Counted from the first letter of the stretch, positions 24,738-35,433 are shown. The stretch is DNA of 64,000 nt from Aliidongia dinghuensis (GCF_014643535.1 NZ_BMJQ01000012.1:202665-266664), one strand, 5' to 3'. Numbers and translations are program-made. The notes: generated by a model not told the origin, from the sequence alone.

Positions 24738-26600
24738 ATGACGACCAGGACCGAGCTTTCGCCCAAGACCGACCTTTCGCTGGGTGTCGTCGGCAACGGC
24801 AGCTATGCGGCATTGATCGATCGGCAGGGCCGGGTCGTCTGGGCATGCCTGCCGCGGCTCGACGGCGATCCGGTCTTCTGCGCGCTGCTGCGCGGCGACG
24901 GCGACGGCGACGGTGATGGGCACGGGGCCGAAGGCGGCAATCAGCCGGTGGGCGACCGGCACGACGGCGCCTTCGCCATCGAACTCGCCGGCTGCGCGCG
25001 CATCGAGCAGAACTATCGCGGCCACACGGCGATCCTCGAGACCCGCCTCTACGACCAGGCGGGCGGCGCGATCGAGATCGTCGATTTCGCGCCGCGGTTC
25101 GAGCGCTACGGCCGCACGTTCCGGCCGGTGACGCTGATGCGTCATGTCCGGCCGATCTCCGGCACGCCGCAGATCACGATCCGGCTTCGGCCGCTTGCCG
25201 ATTACGGGGCGACGCGGCCGGAGCGGACGCGCGGCAGCAATCATATCCGCTACCTCATCCCGGACGGGGCGATCCGGCTCACGACCGACGCGCCGGTCAC
25301 CTACATCACCGACGAGATCCCGTTCGTGCTCGACCGGCCCTGCACGCTAGCGCTCGGCCCGGACGAGCCGATCATCGAGGCGCTGCCGGCGCTCACCGAC
25401 GATTTCCTGGGGGCGACCGACCGCTATTGGCGCGACTGGTCGCGCTCGCTCGCCGTGCCGTTCGAATGGCAGTCGGCCGTCATCCGCGCCGCGATCACGC
25501 TCAAGCTGTGCAGCTTCGAGGAGACCGGCGCCGTGGTCGCGGCACTCACGACCTCGATTCCGGAATCGCGCAACTCGGGCCGGAACTGGGACTATCGCTT
25601 CTGCTGGCTGCGCGACGCCTATTTCACGCTGCACGCGCTGAACCGCCTCGGCAAGACCCGGACGCTCGAGCGGTACCTCACCTACATCACCAACCTGGTC
25701 GTGCGGCTCGACGGCAAGCCGATGCAGCCGGTCTACGGCATCGGCACCGAGGCGGCGCTGCATGAGCGGATCGTGGCACACCTGCCGGGCTATCGCGGCA
25801 TGGGACCGGTGCGCGTCGGCAATGCCGCCTATGCCCAGGTGCAGAACGACAGCTACGGCGCGATCATCGTCGCCTGCGCCCATGTGTTCTACGACGAGCG
25901 GCTCGACCGGCCGGACCATCTCGACCTGTTCCGGCGCCTGGAGCGGCTGGGCGAAACCGCACTCTCGGTGTTCGACCAGCCCGACGCCGGCCTCTGGGAA
26001 CTCAGGACGCGGGCTGCGGTCCACACGTTCTCGGCGGTCATGTGCTGGGCCGCGGTGGCACGCCTCGCCCGCATCGCGGGCCGGCTGGGCTTGGGCGAGC
26101 GCGCCGATTACTGGCGCGAGCACGCCCGGCGGCTCCGGCAAGAAATCGAGCGGCGTGCGTGGAATCCGACGCTCAACAGCTTCGTTGCGACGTTCGACGG
26201 CGACGATGCCGATGCGAGCCTGCTGCTGCTGTCCGAGCTCAATTTCCTCGAGCCGGACGACCCGCGGTTCGCAGGCACGGTCGACCATGTCGGGCGCATG
26301 CTGCTGCGCGGCGATTTCCTGCTGCGCTATGCGACGCCCGATGATTTCGGCGTGCCGGAGGTCGCGTTCACCGTCTGCAGCTTCTGGTACGTGAACGCGC
26401 TGGCCGTGATTGGCCGGCGCGACGAGGCAAGGGCACTGTTCGTGAAGCTGCTCGAGCACCGCAATCCGCTGGGTCTCCTCTCCGAGGACATCGATACCGA
26501 GACCGGCGAGCTCTGGGGCAACTTCCCGCAGACCTATTCCATGGTCGGCCTGATCCTGTGCGCGATCCGGCTGTCCAAGCCGTGGGATGAAGCGTTTTGA
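24738..26600 (+). CDS. Glycoside hydrolase family 15 protein (glucoamylase/trehalase type)
   Basis: A 620-residue cytoplasmic GH15 enzyme. The N-terminal beta-sandwich domain has 'GVVGNGSYAALIDRQGRVVW'; the (alpha/alpha)6 catalytic domain contains 'NWDYRFCWLRDAYFTLHAL' (split here by family position) and a C-terminal catalytic Glu region near 'LGLLSEDID'. Members with this architecture hydrolyse trehalose or alpha-1,4-glucans. Placement between otsB and otsA is a recurring alphaproteobacterial arrangement and suggests trehalose or a derivative as substrate. GAGGGAGA precedes the ATG. A (GD)n stretch at about residues 53-61 comes from a GGCGAC microsatellite. Its stop overlaps the otsA start. 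Confidence 0.9.
   Translation: MTTRTELSPKTDLSLGVVGNGSYAALIDRQGRVVWACLPRLDGDPVFCALLRGDGDGDGDGHGAEGGNQPVGDRHDGAFAIELAGCARIEQNYRGHTAILETRLYDQAGGAIEIVDFAPRFERYGRTFRPVTLMRHVRPISGTPQITIRLRPLADYGATRPERTRGSNHIRYLIPDGAIRLTTDAPVTYITDEIPFVLDRPCTLALGPDEPIIEALPALTDDFLGATDRYWRDWSRSLAVPFEWQSAVIRAAITLKLCSFEETGAVVAALTTSIPESRNSGRNWDYRFCWLRDAYFTLHALNRLGKTRTLERYLTYITNLVVRLDGKPMQPVYGIGTEAALHERIVAHLPGYRGMGPVRVGNAAYAQVQNDSYGAIIVACAHVFYDERLDRPDHLDLFRRLERLGETALSVFDQPDAGLWELRTRAAVHTFSAVMCWAAVARLARIAGRLGLGERADYWREHARRLRQEIERRAWNPTLNSFVATFDGDDADASLLLLSELNFLEPDDPRFAGTVDHVGRMLLRGDFLLRYATPDDFGVPEVAFTVCSFWYVNALAVIGRRDEARALFVKLLEHRNPLGLLSEDIDTETGELWGNFPQTYSMVGLILCAIRLSKPWDEAF
24893..24918. repeat. GGCGAC microsatellite in the GH15 gene
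   Basis: Three GGCGAC units plus a degenerate fourth (GGTGAT) encode alternating Gly-Asp followed by Gly-His. Six-base units keep frame, so copy changes would alter only a surface loop. Confidence 0.7.
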
Positions 26601-27967
26601 GCCGGCTCGTCGTCGTGACCAACCGGATCGCGCCGGTTGGCGAAGGCGGGCCGCCGCAGGGCGGCCTGGCGGTTGCCGTGCTCGAGGCGCTCAAGGAGCA
26701 CGGCGGCGTCTGGCTCGGCTGGTCCGGCAAGATCGTCGAGACGCTGCCGGACAAGCCGCGCATCCGCCGGTACCGGAACAATCTCACCGTCGTCGAGCTC
26801 GACCTGACCCAGGCCGAATACGACACTTATTACCTGGGCTACGCCAACGGCACGCTCTGGCCGGCCTTCCATTACCGGCTCGACCTGATGGAGTTCTCGC
26901 GGCCCAATCTCGACGGCTATAGCGCGGTCAACCGGCGTTTCGCCCGGGCGCTCGATGGGTTGCTGCAGCCGGGCGACCGTGTCTGGGTCCATGACTACCA
27001 CCTGATCCCGCTCGCGTCCGAGCTCCGCGCGCTCGACATCTCGCTTCGGCTCGGATTCTTCCTGCACACGCCGTTTCCGGTGACGCAGGTGCTGCTCGGC
27101 GTGCCGTGGCACCGGAACCTGGTCGAGCACCTGACGGCCTACGACGTCATCGGGTTCCAGACCGATCGCGACGTGGCGGCCTTCGCCGACTACCTCGCCT
27201 CCGAGAAGCATGGGCAGGTCGGTCCAGACGGCGAGGGCGAGGCGTTCGGCCGGAAGTTCCAGGTCCAGGCCTTCCCGATCTCGATCGAGACCAGCAGCAT
27301 GATCAAGCAGGCGGTCGACATGGAGGATTCGCCCCAGGTCCGGCGCTTGAAGGCGGCGCTGCGCGGCCGCCGGCTGCTGATCGGCGTCGATCGGCTCGAT
27401 TATTCCAAGGGCCTGGTGCGCCGCATCCGGGCGGTCGAGCGGCTGTTCGCGGTGCACCCGCAATTCCGCAGCGCCGTCACCTTCATGCAGATCGCCCCGG
27501 CGACCCGCGGCGAGCTGCATCAGTACGCCTCGATCCGCAGCGAGCTCGAGCAGCACGCCGGCCGGATCAACGGCGCCTATGCCGACTATGACTGGATGCC
27601 GATCCGCTACATCAGCCGGTCCTACTCGCGCCGTACGCTCGCGGGCTTCTACCGGGCGAGCGCCATCGGCCTCGTGACCCCGCTGATCGACGGCATGAAC
27701 CTCGTCGCCAAGGAATATGTCGCCTGCCAGGACCCGACCGACCCAGGCGTCCTGGTCTTGTCGCGCTTCGCCGGCGCCGCCCAGGAGCTCGACGGCGCGT
27801 TGATCGTCAATCCCTATGATTTCGAAGCGGTCGGCGACGCGCTCGCAGGGGCGCTCGAGATGCCGCTCGACGAACGGCGCGACCGGCACCGCGTCCTCCT
27901 GGACCGGCTGAAGCGCTGGGACGTGACGGTCTGGCGCCGCGCGTTCGAAGCGGCGCTCGCCGCGTGA
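26597..27967 (+). CDS. otsA: Trehalose-6-phosphate synthase
   Basis: A 456-residue GT20 glycosyltransferase that joins UDP-glucose and glucose 6-phosphate to trehalose 6-phosphate. Landmarks are 'VVVTNRIAPVG', 'GGLAVAV' (the loop that binds UDP-glucose), 'VWVHDYHLIPLA', 'FFLHTPFP', 'VDRLDYSKGL' and 'DGMNLVAKEYVACQ'. The start is TTG at 26597, overlapping the GH15 stop as TTGA; there is no alternative ATG close by. Works with otsB two genes upstream. Confidence 0.95.
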   Translation: MSRLVVVTNRIAPVGEGGPPQGGLAVAVLEALKEHGGVWLGWSGKIVETLPDKPRIRRYRNNLTVVELDLTQAEYDTYYLGYANGTLWPAFHYRLDLMEFSRPNLDGYSAVNRRFARALDGLLQPGDRVWVHDYHLIPLASELRALDISLRLGFFLHTPFPVTQVLLGVPWHRNLVEHLTAYDVIGFQTDRDVAAFADYLASEKHGQVGPDGEGEAFGRKFQVQAFPISIETSSMIKQAVDMEDSPQVRRLKAALRGRRLLIGVDRLDYSKGLVRRIRAVERLFAVHPQFRSAVTFMQIAPATRGELHQYASIRSELEQHAGRINGAYADYDWMPIRYISRSYSRRTLAGFYRASAIGLVTPLIDGMNLVAKEYVACQDPTDPGVLVLSRFAGAAQELDGALIVNPYDFEAVGDALAGALEMPLDERRDRHRVLLDRLKRWDVTVWRRAFEAALAA

Positions 27968-28031
27968 ACCGGCGGACGCAAGCTGGGCGGGGCGCGAGCT
28001 ACGGGCATAGGTCACTGGGGGAGATTGAGTA

Positions 28032-29603
28032 ATGGCCGAAAGACGATACCTGCCGCTCGAGGGCTCCGTGCGCAAGGCGCCGACGGGGGCGACGCTGCTC
28101 GGCCCCGTCGATCAGACGCAGCTCTTGACCGTCAGCGTCTATCTGCGCCCGCACGCGAAGCCGCCCTTGGGCGCCCGTCTCGACCATGCCGGGTTCGCCC
28201 GGGACTATGGCGCGCGTCCTGCCAACGTCGCCCGCATCGAGCGCTACGCCGCCGACCACGGGTTGATGGTGGCCGACGTCGATCCGGCCCGGCGCCTGGT
28301 GCGGCTTGCCGGCACGGTCGACGCCCTCTGCCGCGCGTTCCGCACCAAGCTCGACCGCTACGGCGTCGGGGCTGGGGAGCATCGCGGCCGCAGCGGCCCG
28401 CTCTATGTCGGCGACGACATCGCCGACCTGGTGCTGGGCGTGTTCGGGCTCGACGATCGTCCGCAGGCGCGTGCGCAGTATCGCCTCGCCCCGGCTGCCG
28501 CGGCCGCGACCAGCTTCACCGCGCCCGAGATCGCCCAGCTCTATGACTTCCCGCCGGGCGACGGCAGCGGCGAGACGATCGCGCTCATCGAGCTCGGCGG
28601 CGGCTTCGTGCAGAGCGATCTCGACGGCTATTTCAAGGCGCTCGGCCTTGCGACGCCGACGGTCACGGCGGTGCCGGTCGATGCCGGCCGCAACACCCCG
28701 ACCGGCGACCCGAACGGCCCCGACGGCGAGGTCATGCTCGACATCGAGGTCGCTGGCGCCGTCGCCCCTGGTGCCACGATCGGCGTCTATTTCGCGCCCA
28801 ACACCGAGCAGGGCTTCATCGACGCCATCACCCAGGCGATCCATGACACGAAGCTGAAACCGTCCGTGCTGTCGATCAGCTGGGGTGCCCCGGAATCGAC
28901 CTGGACCCAGCAGGCGGTGACCGTGATGGACCAGGCGTTCCAGACGGCGGCGAGCCTCGGCGTCACCGTCTGCGTCGCGGCCGGCGACGGTGGCTCGAGC
29001 GACGGGGCGACCGACGGTCTCGCCCATGCCGATTTCCCGGCGTCGAGCCCGAACGTGCTCGGCTGCGGCGGCACGCACGTCACGGCTGCCACGGACGGCA
29101 CCGCAATCGCGAGCGAAACCGTCTGGAACGACGGTGCCCAGGGCGGCGCCGGGGGCGGCGGCATCAGCGCGCTCTTTCCGGTGCCGGCCTATCAGCAGGA
29201 CCTGGCGCTGCCGCCGTCGGCCAATGCCGGCGCTGGTCCAGGGCGTGGCGTGCCGGACGTCGCCGGCAACGCCGACCCGCAGAGCGGCTATCAGGTGCTG
29301 GTCGACGGCCAGGCGACGGTAATCGGCGGCACCAGCGCCGTGGCGCCGCTGTGGGCCGGGCTCATCGCCCGCCTGAACGGCACGCTCGGCCAGCCGGTCG
29401 GCTTCATCAACCCGTTCCTTTACGCCCATGCCGCGACCTGCCACGACATCACGCAGGGCAACAACGGCGCCTACGAGGCGACCCAAGGCTGGGACGCCTG
29501 CACCGGGCTGGGCTCGCCCGATGGCAGCGCCTTGCTGGCCGCTCTGCAGGCGGCGGGCGCCACCCCCTCGCCGGCTCCGTCCCCGACGCAAGCGTCGGCA
29601 TAG
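28032..29603 (+). CDS. S53-family serine-carboxyl protease (kumamolisin/sedolisin type)
   Basis: A 523-residue protein with an N-terminal inhibitory prodomain (about residues 5-150) and a catalytic domain (about 160-505). The sedolisin catalytic set is complete: Glu233 and Asp237 in 'DGEVMLDIEVAG', oxyanion Asp319 in 'VAAGDGGSSDG', and Ser435 in 'GGTSAVAPLW'. A C-terminal calcium-site region is near 'CHDITQGNNG'. These enzymes are acid endopeptidases that self-activate at low pH. No signal peptide is visible at the N terminus, although the fold is normally extracellular. GGGGGAG lies at a reasonable distance from the ATG. It appears monocistronic between otsA and the glp genes. The C-terminal tail is Pro/Ser rich. 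Confidence 0.92.
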   Translation: MAERRYLPLEGSVRKAPTGATLLGPVDQTQLLTVSVYLRPHAKPPLGARLDHAGFARDYGARPANVARIERYAADHGLMVADVDPARRLVRLAGTVDALCRAFRTKLDRYGVGAGEHRGRSGPLYVGDDIADLVLGVFGLDDRPQARAQYRLAPAAAAATSFTAPEIAQLYDFPPGDGSGETIALIELGGGFVQSDLDGYFKALGLATPTVTAVPVDAGRNTPTGDPNGPDGEVMLDIEVAGAVAPGATIGVYFAPNTEQGFIDAITQAIHDTKLKPSVLSISWGAPESTWTQQAVTVMDQAFQTAASLGVTVCVAAGDGGSSDGATDGLAHADFPASSPNVLGCGGTHVTAATDGTAIASETVWNDGAQGGAGGGGISALFPVPAYQQDLALPPSANAGAGPGRGVPDVAGNADPQSGYQVLVDGQATVIGGTSAVAPLWAGLIARLNGTLGQPVGFINPFLYAHAATCHDITQGNNGAYEATQGWDACTGLGSPDGSALLAALQAAGATPSPAPSPTQASA

Positions 29604-29678
29604 GCCGGCCGCATTCGGCATTGTTTCGCCCGTCCGCTCGTGCCAGCTTCGGAAACGAACATTGATCGAGGCCGAGGC

Positions 29679-30503
29679 ATGAGCGAGACGGGGCCAAGCG
29701 AACGGGTGACCGGCGATACAGGGGCTGGCGAACGGCGGGGCGCCACGGCACGCCATCAAGGTATCGTGGCGCTCGTCCGGCAGCGCGGCTTCATGGCGAT
29801 CGAGGCGCTCGCCAATCATTTCGACGTCACGGTCCAGACCATCCGCCGCGACTTGAACCAGTTGTCGGAAGAGGGCCGCGTGCTGCGCTATCACGGCGGC
29901 GCCGGCCTGCCGTCGAGCGTCGAGAACATCGACTATACCGCGCGCCAGGTCATGAACCCGGTGGAGAAGGAGCGGATCGCCCGGCTCGTCGCGACCGAAA
30001 TCCCGGCCCACGCGTCGCTGTTCATCAATATCGGCACGACGACGGAGGCGGTCGCCCGCGCGCTCGCCGGGCACCAGGACCTGCGCGTCATCACCAACAA
30101 CCTCAATGTCGCGGCAACACTCGCGCGCAGCACGGATTTCAAGATCATCCTGACCGGCGGCACCGTGCGCAACCGCGACGGCGGCATCGTGGGTACGGCG
30201 TCCAGCGACATGATCGGCCAGTTCCGCGTCGATTACGGCATCATCGGCATCAGCGGCATCGACGAGGACGGCACGCTGCTCGATTTCGATGCCGACGAGG
30301 TGCGCGCGGCCCAGGCGATCCTGCGCAACTCGCGCCAGGTGTTCCTGGTCGCCGACCATACGAAATTCGCCCGCCGGCCCATGGTGCGCATGGGGTCGAT
30401 CACCGAGGTGACGGCGCTGTTCACCGACGAGCCGCCGCCGCCGGCGATCCAGCGGCTGCTCGGCGAGCATGATGTCGCGCTCAAGATCGCGCCGAAAGTT
30501 TAG
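29679..30503 (+). CDS. glpR: DeoR-family repressor, probable GlpR
   Basis: A 274-residue DeoR-type regulator. N-terminal helix-turn-helix at about residues 27-80 ('MAIEALANHFDVTVQTIRRD'), followed by the sugar-phosphate-sensing domain with 'FINIGTTTEAVARAL', 'VITNNLNVAATLA' and 'LTGGTVRNRDGGIVG'. Its position just before glpK and glpF and the GlpR-like pattern suggest glycerol 3-phosphate as inducer. ATG at 29679 is preferred to the GTG at 29640 because of the GAGG just upstream. It likely represses the downstream operon through sites in the 326-bp gap. Confidence 0.85.
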   Translation: MSETGPSERVTGDTGAGERRGATARHQGIVALVRQRGFMAIEALANHFDVTVQTIRRDLNQLSEEGRVLRYHGGAGLPSSVENIDYTARQVMNPVEKERIARLVATEIPAHASLFINIGTTTEAVARALAGHQDLRVITNNLNVAATLARSTDFKIILTGGTVRNRDGGIVGTASSDMIGQFRVDYGIIGISGIDEDGTLLDFDADEVRAAQAILRNSRQVFLVADHTKFARRPMVRMGSITEVTALFTDEPPPPAIQRLLGEHDVALKIAPKV

Positions 30504-30829
30504 TGTCGGTATCGAATATAAACATTTCGCTTGCGAACGTGCGGAACTGATCATACGGTTCTCGTCATGGGTGTGCGGCACATTCGCTCGACCGATGTCG
30601 AGCCCGGAAGGGCGGTGCGGAATGGCCGGGAACAGCCAAATCTCGAATAATTCTAAATTGAAGCGAACGGCGGATCGGCTTGTTGTGTCGTCGAGGCACG
30701 GCACGTATCGCTGAACCGGTTGTTCGTTTTCGAATATCGATCGACCGGACTCGGCGAAGCCGAGCCTGCCGCAGCCCATGTCGATTGCGGTAGGGCCGAT
30801 CGAAGCAAAAAAGCGGAAGGGAGGATGTG
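30504..30829 (+). promoter_or_regulatory. glpK promoter region with GlpR-like dyads
   Basis: A 326-bp stretch without a credible gene, more AT-rich than its surroundings. It holds TTCGC-TT-GCGAA (30526-30537) and TTCG-TTTT-CGAA (30723-30734). The octamer TCGAATAT occurs twice (30512-30519 and 30730-30737), once beside each dyad. GlpR half-sites in other bacteria centre on TTCG/CGAA, so paired operators flanking the promoter are plausible; looping is conceivable. Confidence 0.45.
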
Positions 30830-32326
<1,497 letters not shown>

Positions 32327-32404
32327 GGTCCCACGACCTTCCCCGCAGCACATGCAACCCCGCGAACCCGGCTCGATCCGGGGCGGGTATCAGGGAGGGA
32401 AAAC

Positions 32405-33130
32405 ATGCATTCGGCCTTCATGGGCGAAATGTTCGGGACCATGATCCTGATTCTGCTCGGCAACGGTGTCGTCGCCTGCGTTCTGCTCCAGGATTCAAAA
32501 GGGCAGAATTCCGGCTGGATCGTGATTACCGCCGGCTGGGCTTTCGCGGTGCTGGCCGGCGTCTTCACGGCGCTGGCGCTCGGCAGCGACGGCCATCTCA
32601 ATCCCGCGGTGACGATCGGTGTCGCGGTGTCGACCGGTGACTGGAGCAAGTGCGCAACCTACATCCCGGCGCAGTTCCTGGGTGCCTTCCTGGGAGCGAC
32701 GCTCGTCTGGCTGCAGTACCTGCCGCATTGGAGCCGGACCAAGGACGAGGGGCTGAAGCTTGCCTGCTTCTGCACCGCGCCTGCGATCCGCAACCTGCCC
32801 TCGAACGCGGTGAGCGAGATCATCGGCACCTTCGTCCTGGTGTTCGTCGCGGCGGCGATCTTCTCCAAGCATATTGCCGCCGGCGGGCTGCCGCCCGGCG
32901 TCGGGCCCTACCTGGTCGGCGTCCTCGTCTGGGGCATCGGCCTCTCGCTCGGCGGCACCACCGGCTATGCGATCAATCCGGCACGCGATCTCGGGCCAAG
33001 GCTTGCCCACGCGCTGTTGCCGATCGCCGGCAAGGGCCGGTCCGACTGGGGCTATGCGCTGCTGCCGGTCATCGCGCCGGTGATCGGTGCCGGTGCCGCC
33101 GGCGTGCTGGTCAAATCCTTCGGGCTCTGA
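32405..33130 (+). CDS. glpF: Glycerol uptake facilitator (MIP channel)
   Basis: A 241-residue aquaglyceroporin with six membrane helices and two canonical pore motifs, 'HLNPAVTIGV' and 'AINPARDLGPR' (the Asp after the second NPA is typical of glycerol channels rather than water channels). It lets glycerol enter by diffusion, where GlpK traps it. GGGAGG lies 7-13 bases before the ATG. The order glpK-glpF is reversed from E. coli. A hairpin and mgsA follow. Confidence 0.95.
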   Translation: MHSAFMGEMFGTMILILLGNGVVACVLLQDSKGQNSGWIVITAGWAFAVLAGVFTALALGSDGHLNPAVTIGVAVSTGDWSKCATYIPAQFLGAFLGATLVWLQYLPHWSRTKDEGLKLACFCTAPAIRNLPSNAVSEIIGTFVLVFVAAAIFSKHIAAGGLPPGVGPYLVGVLVWGIGLSLGGTTGYAINPARDLGPRLAHALLPIAGKGRSDWGYALLPVIAPVIGAGAAGVLVKSFGL

Positions 33131-33137
33131 TTGAGTG

Positions 33138-33169
33138 GGGTGCCGCCCGGGCGACCGGGCGGCGCACCC
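33138..33169 (+). terminator. Hairpin between glpF and mgsA
   Basis: A GC-rich stem (33138-33150 with 33155-33169; 8 bp, a two-base bulge, then 5 bp) with loop GCGA. It ends 6 bases before the mgsA ribosome binding site GGAGG (33176-33180). There is no T-run, so it is more likely to attenuate or modulate readthrough into mgsA than to terminate fully. Confidence 0.45.
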
Positions 33170-33185
33170 GAAACCGGAGGCTCGC

Positions 33186-33566
33186 TTGAAAATCGCGCTG
33201 ATCGCCCATGACCGGCTGAAGCCGGCGTTCGTCGCCTGGGTCAAGAAGCACGAGGCCGTGTTCGCGCTCCACCAGATGGTGGCGACCGGCACGACCGGCA
33301 GCCAGATCAAGGCGGCCTCACCCGGGCTCGACATCCAGCTCGTCAAGAGCGGGCCCCTGGGCGGCGACCAGCAGATCGGCGCCATGATCGCCGATGGTTC
33401 GGTCGACGCCGTGATCTTCATGGCGGATCCCCTGACGCCGATGCCGCACGACGTCGACGTCAAGGCGCTGGTGCGGCTCTCGACGCTCTACAACATCCCG
33501 ATGGCCTGCAACGAGGCGACGGCGGAGCTGATGGTAAGCTGGCTCGCCCGCATGGTCTCGCACTGA
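33186..33566 (+). CDS. mgsA: Methylglyoxal synthase
   Basis: A 126-residue enzyme that converts dihydroxyacetone phosphate to methylglyoxal and phosphate. Motifs are 'IALIAHDRLKP', 'VATGTTGSQI' (phosphate binding), 'KSGPLGGDQQIGAMIADG' and 'FMADPLTPMPHDVDVKAL', with catalytic Asp and His residues. The start is TTG at 33186 with GGAGG 5 bases upstream, which matches the normal family N terminus. Being third behind glpK and glpF, it probably relieves triose-phosphate build-up when glycerol is plentiful. Confidence 0.92.
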   Translation: MKIALIAHDRLKPAFVAWVKKHEAVFALHQMVATGTTGSQIKAASPGLDIQLVKSGPLGGDQQIGAMIADGSVDAVIFMADPLTPMPHDVDVKALVRLSTLYNIPMACNEATAELMVSWLARMVSH

Positions 33567-33669
33567 ACGGACGGCTGCCCCAAGCGAAATTCCTATCTCG
33601 ATCCGATGCTTTTCCCATGCTAGCGTCCGCGCACCGCCGCACGGGAACAAGCACCGGAGAAAAAAGATC

Positions 33670-33867
33670 ATGGGGGAAAAGCCCGACAAATCCAGCGCGC
33701 CGTGGGTATGGGGTCTGCTCCTGCCCTATATCGCGCTGCTGTGGTTGCCGTTCTACAACGCGAAGGAACCGGCCATCGGCGGGTTCCCGTTCTTCTACTG
33801 GTATCAGTTCGCGTGGGTGCCGCTGACGTCGCTGCTCATCTACCTCGTCTATAGGAAGGTGAAATGA
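33670..33867 (+). CDS. DUF3311 small membrane protein, symporter partner
   Basis: A 65-residue protein with two membrane helices ('LLLPYIALLWLPFY' and 'YWYQFAWVPLTSLLIYLVY'), matching DUF3311. Members are usually encoded directly before a sodium:solute symporter, as here, and are thought to be an accessory subunit. CCGGAGAAA precedes the ATG. Its stop overlaps the symporter start by four bases (ATGA), so the two are translationally coupled. Confidence 0.88.
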   Translation: MGEKPDKSSAPWVWGLLLPYIALLWLPFYNAKEPAIGGFPFFYWYQFAWVPLTSLLIYLVYRKVK

Positions 33868-35399
33868 GCACCGATCAGATCAATTGGACGGCACTCGTCG
33901 TCTTCATCCTGTTCTTCGCGCTGGTTACGGTCCTGGGCTTCGTCGCCGCCCGCTGGAAGGCCGGCGATCTCTCGCAACTCCATGAATGGGGCCTGGGCGG
34001 CCGGCGCTTCGGCACGATCATCACCTGGTTCCTGGTCGGCGGCGACTTCTACACTGCCTATACGGTCATCGCCGTGCCGGCGCTCGTCTATGCGGTCGGC
34101 GCCTACGGCTTCTTCGCGCTGCCCTACACGATCATCGTCTATCCGCTCGTGTTCCTGGTCATGCCGCGACTCTGGGCGGTGTGCCAAAGGCATCAATACG
34201 TGACCGGCGCCGACTTCATCCACGGCCGCTACGGCAGCGCGTGGCTGGCGCTTGCGGTCGCCTTGACCGGCCTGCTCGCGACCATGCCCTATATCGCGCT
34301 GCAGCTCGTCGGCATGCAGGTCGTAATCGGCGCGCTGGGCTTGGGCGGCGAGGGCATCTGGGGCGAGCTGCCGCTGATCATCGCCTTCGTCATCCTGGCG
34401 GTCTACACCTACGCCTCGGGCCTGCGCGCACCGGCCATGATCGCCTTCGTCAAGGACGTGATGATCTACATCGTGGTCATCGCCGCGATCGCGATCATCC
34501 CGCTGCAATTGGGCGGCTACGGCGCCGTGTTCGATGCGGCCGACAAGGCGTTCCAGGCCAAGGGCTCGGGCGGGCTCATCCTGGCGCCGGGCCAGTTCGT
34601 GCCGTTCGCGACCCTGGCCTTGGGCTCGGCCTTCGCCGCCTTCATGTACCCGCACACCATGACCGGCGTGCTGTCGTCCTCGTCGGGCGACGTGGTGCGC
34701 AAGAACGCCATGCTGCTGCCGGCCTATACGGTGCTCCTGGGGCTCATCGCCATGCTGGGCTACATGGGCATCGCGGCCGGGATCACGGTCAAATCGCCGA
34801 CGCAGATCGTGCCGGCCCTGTTCCTCAAGATCTTCCCGGACTGGTTCGTGGGCTTCAGCTTTGCCGCGATCGCGATCGGTGCGCTCGTCCCGGCGGCGAT
34901 CATGTCGATCGGCGCCGCCAACCTGTTCACCCGCAACGTCTGGCGCACCTTCGTCAACCCGAACATCACGCCCCAGGCCGAGGCCGCATCGGCGAAGCTC
35001 GTGTCGCTGATCGTGAAGTTCGGCGCGCTGGTCTTCATCGTGGCCCTGCCCACGCAGTTCGCGATCGATCTGCAGCTCCTGGGCGGCGTGTGGATCCTGC
35101 AGACCTTCCCGGCGATCGTGCTCGGGCTCTACAAGGCGCGGCTCCGGCCCCAGGCCCTGCTCCTGGGCTGGGCGGTCGGCATGGTGCTCGGCACCTGGCT
35201 CGCCTCGCTGACCGGCCTCAAGCCGGTCTATCCGCTGGTGATCGGCGGCGCGACCTACCCGGTCTATATCGGTGTCATCGCCGGGGCCGTGAATATCGTC
35301 GTCAGCGTGGTCGCGTCCGCCCTGTTCGGCGTGCTCGGGCTCGGCCACGGCAGCGATCAGACCCAGCCGGAGGACTATCAGCTGACCAAGGCGTCCTGA
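33864..35399 (+). CDS. Sodium:solute symporter (SSS family)
   Basis: A 511-residue carrier with about 13 hydrophobic segments and the SSS-family layout: 'LHEWGLGGRRFGTIITWFLVGGDFYTAYT' spans the first conserved region (given in parts by position about residues 37-65), with later 'GADFIHGRYGS' and 'ALVPAAIMSIGAANLFTRNVW'. It should couple sodium (or proton) entry to uptake of an organic solute, such as a monocarboxylate; the solute cannot be read from sequence. It is paired with the DUF3311 protein and followed by a strong intrinsic terminator. Confidence 0.9.
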   Translation: MSTDQINWTALVVFILFFALVTVLGFVAARWKAGDLSQLHEWGLGGRRFGTIITWFLVGGDFYTAYTVIAVPALVYAVGAYGFFALPYTIIVYPLVFLVMPRLWAVCQRHQYVTGADFIHGRYGSAWLALAVALTGLLATMPYIALQLVGMQVVIGALGLGGEGIWGELPLIIAFVILAVYTYASGLRAPAMIAFVKDVMIYIVVIAAIAIIPLQLGGYGAVFDAADKAFQAKGSGGLILAPGQFVPFATLALGSAFAAFMYPHTMTGVLSSSSGDVVRKNAMLLPAYTVLLGLIAMLGYMGIAAGITVKSPTQIVPALFLKIFPDWFVGFSFAAIAIGALVPAAIMSIGAANLFTRNVWRTFVNPNITPQAEAASAKLVSLIVKFGALVFIVALPTQFAIDLQLLGGVWILQTFPAIVLGLYKARLRPQALLLGWAVGMVLGTWLASLTGLKPVYPLVIGGATYPVYIGVIAGAVNIVVSVVASALFGVLGLGHGSDQTQPEDYQLTKAS

Positions 35400-35433
35400 C
35401 GCCTTTCTGCATACCCTCTCGCGTGCCTGGGCG

